The notes beneath the pieces are model-generated. The model ran no database searches. It saw only the letters and a list, made by a program, of their open reading frames with translations, and was not told where the DNA came from. Positions 1-10,100 of a DNA stretch of 64,000 nt are shown in pieces. This stretch comes from Eleginops maclovinus (Eukaryota > Chordata > Actinopteri > Perciformes > Eleginopidae): the NCBI RefSeq assembly GCF_036324505.1, contig NC_086368.1, forward strand, positions 10,791,421 through 10,855,420, given 5' to 3'. How positions within the stretch are numbered: the stretch's first letter is position 1; each line of letters begins with the position of its first letter. A program made the translations under genes and the position numbers.

Positions 1-648
1 CACAATAATGTTCATATTTATACTGTTAAGTTATCTTTTTATCTATCAATTATTGATGTATGTATATTGAATTATAATTAATGTAATCTTATATACAGTA
101 TATAGCTATCTACAGTATATAGCTTAATATATGTTTAACAATATATTGTATCTCTCCTGCAGCACATAAACACACACTTATACAAACACATATTATCTTA
201 TTATACTGAGCAACGGTCCTTTATCTGGCATAAAGGTATTATTGCATGATATTATGTAGGTGTCTATATCTAACAATACACTGAAAAAAGGCAGAACATA
301 AACATAAACTGACCAATGTTAACTCGCGGCGTGATTGTCTTAGAGCCAGATGTTGCACAATGTCTGAGTCACAGCAGCCATAGAGTGAAGAGTCAGAGCT
401 GAGAAATTAGCTTCAATACCACCACCTAGTGGACATATAATGCCTGCACTACATTTTGATTTCATTTAAAAACCATTGATTTGTTTTAACAGTTTATGTA
501 TGTTCTTGTTGTGAAAGATAACCAATTATATATAACGCTAATTATGTGTTACTTACTAACGTATACTAGTGTGTGTTTACCCTCTTTTACATTTCATACT
601 GTCACTCTACTTGACTCTCACAGGAGGAAATTAGGCGGATACACGCAC

Positions 649-730
<82 letters not shown>

Positions 731-970
731 CTGCACCTTCTGTCTGCTTGTCACCATCAGCAGTGACAGGAAGTGTCTGTCGCCACTCATTTTTTGATGT
801 CGCGGTGTTGAAGGTTTTATTTTAGCAGCTGCTTAATGTTTTAAACATATATCTTGTTTTATCGTATAAGTGTTGTTGTAAACATTTTGCTAATGCGTAC
901 GGGCTAGTTTGAGTTATTTGGCGAGTTTGAAAGTTATTACAAAAGATAGTCGTTTCGAAAAAAGATTTAC
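1..970. other. nfatc2 upstream region with (CA)n tract
   Basis: No coding exon seen. AT-rich DNA, then a (CGCA)/(CA)n microsatellite at about 640-727 only some 245 bp before the nfatc2 start codon. The promoter and the 5' untranslated region should lie here, but no clear core promoter element was recognised. Confidence 0.4.
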
Positions 971-1100
971 ATGATGACTTCTGGGGGTTTGGGCTTCACC
1001 GATAGCCAGGGACAAGACATCAGCCAGGAGGACCTGGACTTCTCCGACCTGTTTCTTTATAATTCACCTGGGGAAGACTTTCTTGTCGGCAGTGCTAAAG
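971..1100 (+). CDS. nfatc2: nfatc2 coding exon 1 (residues 1-43, phase 1 end)
   Basis: Starts ATGATG. The donor at 1101 reads gtgtgt. The encoded [10 protein letters not shown] resembles the conserved acidic N-terminus of NFATC2 (QDELDFSILF in human). The first G of Asp44 is split to exon 2. The 5' untranslated start was not located. Confidence 0.88.
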
Positions 1101-4100
1101 GTGTGTAACCCTTACCAGCTATGCAGTATGCTTTTAAAGTGACTTTACATACAATATACTTTCCAATTAAGTTATTCTTTTCTTAGTATTTTTTTTATTA
1201 TGAACGTGTGAAGAAGGTGACATTTTATTTGAGATTTTATTAAAGTCAAGTAAAGATATCGGATATCCATCAGTGAGTACTTAGCTGTCAGGTACTGATG
1301 TTAGTGTAGGCTACTCCTGTAATCTTCCTCATTCGCTGTCTTGTTGAATTGGATAAATCATTAAAACCCCTTCTCTCTGTTTGGGAAAATACAGAAAAAG
1401 AACCATCGTACGAATTGTCATTATCACAGTTTAATGGAAACAAACACAATTGCCTCCTTTTTGTTCATTTCCTTCGATGCTTGAGCTTCACTGTACATAA
1501 TGATGCATGGCCGTTGATAGTTTCTAATAAGGTAAATTAACTGATGCCCAATATTATGGCATGCAGAATAATATCTCAAAACAGTGGTTCTCAAACGTTT
1601 TGGTAGAGTTAACCCAACAGCTTTTTCAATTTAACTCATGCTATGTTAGTAATTCATCAATTCCCAAAGTATGTTACAACTGTTATAAGTTTACACACTA
1701 TAAATAATGTGTGAAAATGGATATCGTTATTTTTTTGTATAGAATTGACCTGTAAGTATTTTTGATTGGTCAGCAATGTACTAACGTTACAAAAATAAAC
1801 ATTGGAGTGGCTAAATGTTTGAACCATTTCTCCATTACTTTTAGCTTACCTTTTCAACCGTTGGTCCAAAAATGTTGCTTTAAGCTTATCCTTTCTCCTG
1901 TTAGTATTAGCTAACTGTCTCTACCTTTTATCGGTTACTTTAAACAAACTATTTAACTTTACTTTAAGCTCACAGTTTCAACCATTTTTTTTTTTAGCTA
2001 ACTGGTTCAACTGATTGTCCACTGATGTTTCTTTTGCTAACCATTTTAGCTGAACCTTTCTCCATTATGTATCGGTATTGTACTGAATATATAACTTAGT
2101 CAGTACTTTATGCGGGCTATTTCAACTTTAGGTTGTAAATCTTAGGCAAATAGAATCAAAATGCTTCTCGCCAAGTTTTAACAACATTTGTTAATACAAT
2201 GATATTATAAGTTTACAAAGGAAACACAGCCTTTTAGAGTAATCGTTCAGGTGTAACAGTTGACTTTACTAATGTTGATATGTGAATGTATTGTTTTTCA
2301 AATCACAAGTTCATTTTTTGTTGAGCTAACAAAACTCTACAAACAGAAAATTCTAGATATTTAACTAATATCGGCGAACTAGTAGTCTAGTCTTTAGATA
2401 ATTGTGTGCATACTTAATTCCTTACCTCATTTTTGACAGATGACTCAAGGGTTCTCCTTCAGAATAACAACCAGCCTCCTCTGCTGGTGGACGACAATCA
2501 CACTGCCTACATCTCCAGCTCCAGCCAGCCAGACCCTTGTCAAGACACCTCCTCTCACAGCCCCACAACAGAAACCCTGTCTGGAGCCGTGCTTGACTCC
2601 CTGGGGCTGGCATCAAGACTGGGGAACATCCCTGCCTCCAGTCCAAGAATTGAGATCACTCCGTCAGGCGACTCTCTGACCCTGGAGCCAAGCCTTGGCA
2701 CTAAAGCTCTTGGGGCCTACAGGGAGTGTGTGAGCCCTGCCAGCAGCAACTCCTCCTCTGGCTGGCCTGCAGAAGCATACTCTCCTTCGGCTTCACCCTG
2801 CATCTCCCCTTCTAATGGGGGAGGCTGTGGAATAGGTTTGTCAAGCTTGGACCTCTGTACGGTTATCCAAGGCATCCACAATTCTTCTGCCCACTCCTCT
2901 CCTGGAGCCTCGCCTCGCAACAGCATCACAGACGAGACCTTTCTCCAACCTCAGCAGCACCGCACCACCTCATCACTCCCCCACCAGCGTTCCCGCTCTG
3001 CTTCGCCACATGGAAAGAGATCCTATGACCAGTCTCATTCCTGTCGGGGAGGCACTCCTGTTAAGCAGCGCTCGAGGAGTCCCAGTCCCATCCCTTCTCC
3101 CCATGAGCAGCAGGCGTCCTACTACCTCCAGCAATACCAGGCCCACGTGGAGCTCCAGCCCCAGGCTCAGACCTCCTCGGGACTGGAGGAGATGCTGAAC
3201 AACATCAGCTCCTGTCCACCAAGAGCGATGCCCTCCTCAGCGGTGCGAGATGTACATGGGCAGGGCCAGAGACAGGACTGTGTGTATGGAGAAAGGTATG
3301 ACTGGGCCATTGAGCAGGAGAGGACGAGCAGGGCAGGAGCTGAAGTCAAGTTTGAAACTTTCTATATGCTCCCAGCTGTGTTGCCCCCTCATCCAGTTCA
3401 CCACGGAGCATTCGGGTTTGTTATCTGTCCTTTCCTATGTCTCAGGACCTTTTTAGTGTATTTTACCTTGCAGATTACAATTTACTTCATACACGATAGT
3501 CCATTTTGTGGTTTAGGGTAACATATTGGAATATCGTTATTGTTTTCGCTTTTTAGTCTCCCATCTTATTGCCTTTTCCTGTCTATTTTTTCCCCAGTGG
3601 TCTCTCAGTGGCTCCACTTGCGTCTTTGGAGTGGCCGTTGCCCAGCCAGTCGGGTCAATACAAGCTTCTTATCCAGCAAGAACCCAGATCTCACCACAGA
3701 GCTCACTATGAGACTGAGGGCAGCCGTGGAGCTGTGAAGACGTCTAACGGAGGTCATCCGGAAGTTCAGGTGATCCTTCTGGGTGTGGTGAAATGTAACA
3801 ACATTTTTTAACTCAAGAACTGAAGTATTTTCATTGTATGCAACTTTATATTATTTAATGCAATGGTGAAAAGTGAGAAAAAAAGATTATAATAATGATG
3901 TGTTTCTTCTTAAAAACTGAGGGTGAAGGGTTCCTTTATGTGTTAAATGTTATGCTAAAGACCCTTTTTTTTAACACCCTCTAGGATCTGCAGGACGTTG
4001 TCACAAAGCTGAGCACAGGGCTGTTTTTTTGAGGTCATGAAGAGTTGATCTTTTTTTCTAAAATATACTTTGACGTAGGTTAAACCACCCAACAATAAAA

Positions 4101-7100
4101 AGATGAAAAATATGTAATCTACGGATAAACATTAATGTATCAGTAATATTTACAACATCATATATTACTAAAATATTAAGGACCATTTTGGAGTGCTTCT
4201 TCTATTGATACTTTGAGTACATATTGCAAGTTTTGAATGCAGGACTTGTCGTGCAGCAGGAGAGATTGTACATTTACGATGGTATTTCCCGGATAGTGTT
4301 GCGTTTATGAAAGCCAGAAGCCATGCAAATGAATGAAAGAGCCTCACATTACTACTCCCACATGGAAAAATGATTAGGTATGGTTGAAAAAAACGCTCTA
4401 TGCAAATCAGTGTTGTTGATATGCCAGTTAGACAGTGACCTGTGAAATCATCTTCACAGATTGAGGGTAAGGGTTGTACAAGATTTATTTATGCTGTCTG
4501 AATGGTGAATGGTCTGTGGTTAATGATATTGTAGTTAATTTAATTCTGTGTGAAGCAATCATTTAATCACCTTTGTTGCCCTTACTAGCTCTACGGGTAC
4601 CAAGGCACAGCTCCACTGGGCCTGCAGGTCTTCATAGGAACAGCAGATGAGAGGATCCTGAAACCTCACGCCTTCTATCAGGTGCACCGCATCACCGGGA
4701 AGACCGTCACCACACCCAGCATGGAGAGGATCATGAACGGGACCAAAGTGTTGGAGATTCCTCTGGAGCCAAAGAACCACATGGGTGTAGTGTGAGTAGC
4801 ACGACGGCACACAAATAAATGTTTTACAGGGTTCACCACAAAATCTAAAATTGTAATTTTGACTCTTGCCTTTAGTCATATTTATGGAACTGATGGTTTT
4901 GGTGTGAGTTTCAGATTGTTGGCGATCCATCCTTAGACATCTCTGCTTACTCTCAAATATAATGGAAGTAGATGGCGCTTTTGGTGCTCAAAGAGCCAAA
5001 AAAACACATTTAAAAAACTCAACAGCATTGTCTTTCTTCCTACAAATCCAAGCTAATCCACAGTTGTGAGTTGTGTCAACTACCAAACTACACTTGCCAA
5101 CCGTATCACCCAACAGAAGGAACTGTACATCTACTCTTTTGGAGTTTTTTAAAAGTAGTTTTTTGCAATCACTACATCTAGTTCCATTATAATCTAGAGA
5201 AAGCAGAAATGTCTTTGGTCAATGTCTTTGTCTCGTGTTAAAGGCAATTAAGACGAAAAATACTTGTTTTGAATTTTGCCATGAACTGCCCCTTTAACCA
5301 ATCTGCAGTCACATCTGTGGTGTTCTTGCATTTCCTCTCCCATAGATACAGATGCAGAGATATATAACAAGTGACTGTGTCATCTGTTTTCTTTAGATGT
5401 ACTCCTGAAAAAGTTTTTGTGCTAATGGTTCTTCTCTTACTATTCTCACTCATGGTGGAAATTGCTGCTCATGCTAGATACAACTTTTTTTTTCAGCTCC
5501 CAAAAAATTGCAGGTGGCACTGACATGAAACTTCAAGTGCATCACTTCCTGTGTGCCAGAGCGTTTTTCCAAGAAAGACACTGGGTGTTCACAACAGCAA
5601 ATAAAAACCCTGCTTTGATGAACTTGTGTTTTATCAGTCTTTTCTTATATTTTACAGGATTGACTGTGTAGGAATCCTTAAGTTGAGAAATGCAGACATC
5701 GAACTAAGGAACGGCGAGACGGACATTGGACGAAAAAACACACGCGTGCGTTTGGTGTTCCGTGTCCACATTCCTCAACCTGGAGGCCAGCTTGTGTCTC
5801 TTCAAGCTGCCTCTCAACCTATTGAGTGCTGTAAGGACAGTTTCATTCCTCATAAGATTAATCTTGCTTCCAATTGCTTGGCAATGACATTTAATATTGT
5901 AAAACTTGATTTGTCTCACTAATATACTAATGCCTTATCAAACTGCCTCAAACATGTACTGTATATACTTTCTATTGAAAATAGAATAATATATATATAT
6001 ATATAATATATATATGTTTAACAAAAATAATTGAAAAAAAGTTAACACATTTTATCACTCTATCATTGTATTTTAACTTTAAGTGTCATTGGCTGCTTTT
6101 CGCGAGAATGTTCTCCAGGCTATGGATGTCAATATTGCAATTCTGGAATTCAATTATAACATATTTTCGTGCCCACCTGCCCTGAAGAGGTTTCCTCTAG
6201 AGGTTTTCTGACTTCTGTGTGGTTTCCATAAAGCTGTGTGTTCCTGTTTCCTCAGCCCAGCGCTCCGCTCAGGAGCTCCCTGCAGTCGAGAGGCAGGACC
6301 TGGACCGATGCTCGGTACAAGGCGGGCAACAAATGGTCCTTACTGGACAGAATTTCACATCCGACTCCAGAGTGATCTTCTCTGAGAAAACACAAGGTGA
6401 GGTTTTGTGACTGAGCCAGGTAAGCCGCCAATATCTCTCATTTAAATCGAAGCAAGAAAGAAAATAAGTTCCCAAAATGTTTAATTATTCCTTAAAAGTT
6501 ATAATAAAAACTCTTGACGTGTGTTATGTTGAACTTTAGTTTTTCTTTTTTGTTTATATCCAGAGTCAGGTTACTATGAATAGTCTATGATATTTTTGTG
6601 CAGCAACACTCAGACATGCTTTTGGCCTCCCAATATCCTGCTCGAGCATATCCAGCATGTAGTATTTGCATATCGCCCAGGCAACATCAACTTTAAGTGA
6701 CGCACATCTTCCTTCAGCCCCCACTTTATTTTTCACAAAATTAGCCGCCCACTTCTAAAACTTTCATTGTTTTACTGGCAAGGGACAACTTTTTGTTTAT
6801 TTCTAAATGGAAATGTCTCACCTTGTCACTGCTGCTCCTGCCCACACACCATTTTCACATTGGGTTACATGGTTTAAAAGCAGGACGTGTACAGTTGACT
6901 GCATGTAAACCCTCCCTGTTGCGCGGGCTTTCATGCAACAGGATGTGGTTAGAGAGACTGATAAAGACTCAGACCCAGAGCAGAGGCTTTGTGTGTGTTT
7001 AGTTCAGAGCGTGGGTAGAAAACAGAAACAAAAGGTAGAAACTGAGGTAGGAATGAAACACTAAGCCAGGCCTAAAAGAGAAACCTGCTTTTGGCTGTCT

Positions 7101-10100
7101 GCATGAAAATGTTCTCACATAATCAAATTAAATAAAGGACTGGCATTATCGTTACTCCTACAAATTCTGCTTTTTATATACAGTATAGTAGCTGTATTAA
7201 GAGTTATACATTGTAGTAAATTTGCCCTTTTGCTTTCATTCAGGGATAAGAAAATGCAATAACAAGGCTACAGCCAGCTTAGCATATCACAGAGACTGGG
7301 AAGGAAACGGGGGAAACACTTGCCAAAGTAACAAAAACCAGGATCCTTTAAATCCCAGATTTTTCAGATTATTGCATTTGCAATAATACGTACTGGGCCA
7401 TAAGAAATCTTGTTTCTGGCCAAGTTTCCAATTTTTATGCTTAGCGAAAGGGTCCACTAGCTGCAGCTACATATTTTTATATTTCTAGCCTTCGTATCCT
7501 TTTCACTTCAAAAAAAAAAGAAAGCGTATTCCACAAAATATCAAACAACTGCTTTAAACTCCATCTGCTCTCTGCTTTCAGACGGGAAGCAAATCTGGGA
7601 GGTGGAGGCCACTGTTGACAGAGACAAAACACAAGCTGTGAGTCACAAATGCTATAAGGAAGAGGCATCGTTTTACATGTCCAATTATCTGAATGTGTAG
7701 ATATATATTCAATCATCAAACCAACGGCATCTCTTACACATTCACATGAACAGAAAGCAAAACATATCATCACACAGAATGTGCTGCTTTGTATTATTTA
7801 GTTTTTCATTTCTGATAATGATCTTGATCCTAAGCAAAAAAGCAAGAGAATTGGGGCATCAGCCGCCTCTCCATTTCAACATGCCAGTATATCTGACGGT
7901 TGATCTTCTTTTCTGTGTTGAATCCTCATCTAGAACATGCTGTTTGTTGAGGTCCCTCCGTACCAAAATCGGAGCATTTCCCAACCAGCAAAAGTCAACT
8001 TCTATGTGATCAACGGGAAGAAGAAACGCAGTCAGCCTCAGCACTTCATCTACACTCCTGGGATAGGTACATATCTGCCAACCATCTCAGGTATGCCTTC
8101 ACTGGGGAAAGGGGGGTACCTTGAATGTTGAGATATGGGAAGTTGACTGAAATGTCAACAACTCGGAGGTCACATCGACATGCAAAAATCACATAAAAGA
8201 CTTGCCATTTTTACACTAATAAAGACAAAAATAAACATAAACCAAACATTAAACAGGTAAACTAGTAAGTCATCCATCACCTGAATACAGTAAAAAAAAA
8301 CAGGAAATAGCTAAACTTAAACAGCTTAGACCCAACTGCTTTAATATTAAAGAAACATTTCAACTTGAAGGCAGTTCAAGTCAGTCAAATTCAGCTACTT
8401 GCTTCTAGGTATGATCCCCATTTAGAATGATGTTTTACAACTTTACAAGAAATCAGAACACACAAGAGATTAGTCAGTATTTAAACTGCATCCACAACTC
8501 AGGTTTTTGCGTAGGGGCATGACTCTCACTTGCTCTAAAGAGGAAAGCTTCTCAGCTACTGTTTTTTCTAACGATGCTCCATCTACAGTACATGAAATAT
8601 CCAAAACTGAAATGCACCCACACACTTTCACACATGTTAGTAAGGAAACAAATAACATAACTTAACATTTTGGTGTAATGTTCCTAAAATAACCTGTTTT
8701 GGTTTCTGTAACTTGAGAGGGGGATAATGATAAACTTACATTGATGTTTCACCTTTGTTTTTTTGTTTCAGCCATTAAAGCAGAACCGCTGGATGACTAC
8801 CAGCTGAATACGTATGGTTACACTGACAATCAGCCCCTAACTGGCCTGTCGATGAAGTCACTCTACCATCAGCTGGAGCACGAGAGCAGCCTTCAAGCCT
8901 TGAATGTTTCTCCTACAATGTACCATCTAACAGCTGCAGACCCGAGAGCCCACGTTGTAATCCCAGATCCACTAGACGAACAGCCACTCTATTACCAGTC
9001 CAGAGCCGGCTCTTTTATCAACAACCCTGGGCTGTACCACCCAGCAAACCAACGTTACAGCGGAAGTGGTACCACCCTCCTTGGAAGTTCCCCGGTAGCT
9101 TCCCACGCTGCCTCCAATCCCAGCCCCTGTGTCGGTGCCAGAACCGCTGTGGGAAAACTGGGCGAAGGTCCTCAGGTTGGTGATTCATACGAGGCCTGTT
9201 TTGTGTCGAGACATCAGAATTTTGTGCAGACAGTGCTGCCACTGGGGAAGTCTCCACCATCGAGATACATCCAAGGTCCTGTTCAAGGGAAGGCTGGAGG
9301 CCGAGTGGAGTCTCTGACCATGAGGAACCATGAGGAAGGAGCACCAGAGAGGGTCACCGTCAAACAGGAGAACCTCCGCTATGCTTACCTGGAGGATGGT
9401 GAGTGTTTTCATTACATACTGCCATTTTTTTACCAAATTACTTTACTCACGTTTTGTGTGTACAAATGAGTGCAACACTACGAAAAGCTTTTAGGTGTGT
9501 CTGATCTGTCCTTTTCCATGGGGGCCAGGTTAATCGACCCACTTTGGATTGTGATTGTCTTGAAAAGCTAAAATCTTCATACAACAGGTTATATGAACTG
9601 GTTTGTTTAAAACAGGGGTGTCCAAACTACGGCCCGGGGGCCAACTGTGGCACGTTGTCTAATTTGAATTGGCCATCAGCTAATTCTAAATGTATAATGG
9701 GATATATCCCACACATGAAACTTGTATTTGTCTTATATTGTACTTATTAAATATGTATGTTGACATATATTACACATTTTGTATTATTATTATTATCATT
9801 ATTATTATTATTATTATTCATGTGTTATTAAGCCCTTTAAACTTGTACATTCAGTCAATTAAAGTTGAAAACATTTTCTAACAAATCTAAGTTGACAACA
9901 AAACGCCCGATAACTTATGCATAACAATCTTGAAATATACCCTTTATATTTTCCCTTATTATAAGCAATCTGAGGCTTCTGTTTAAGGAATTAGCTGAAA
10001 ACAAAATAAATGAAACCCTATGGAGAGCTGTGATGTAGGCTGTTTTTTTTCTTAAAGCATATTCCAGTATCAAGCATCAGTTACCTACTTACCTAATGTA

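Larger units (their letters stand above)
4792..7581 (+). other. nfatc2 introns 4-6
   Basis: Three introns around exons 5 and 6 (4792-5657, 5831-6255, 6397-7581). Intron 5 holds a short (AT)n tract at about 5991-6015. Intron 6 contains, near 7268-7320, a diverged 'agcttagcat...gactgg...aaacggggg' segment of a type common in fish repeats. No other coding material seen. Confidence 0.45.

Noticed and set aside
602..825. Open frames of Thr-His or Cys-Val repeats
   Set aside because: Translations of a (CA)n microsatellite; the same applies at 30 kb, 38 kb, 39.5 kb, 43.5 kb, 45.3 kb, 51.6 kb and 61.4 kb.
2422..3349. Minus-strand frames opposite nfatc2 exon 2
   Set aside because: Shadows; the plus frame has NFAT motifs and correct splice phases.
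5462..5671. 69-codon plus frame before nfatc2 exon 5
   Set aside because: Intronic and read in a different frame from exon 5.
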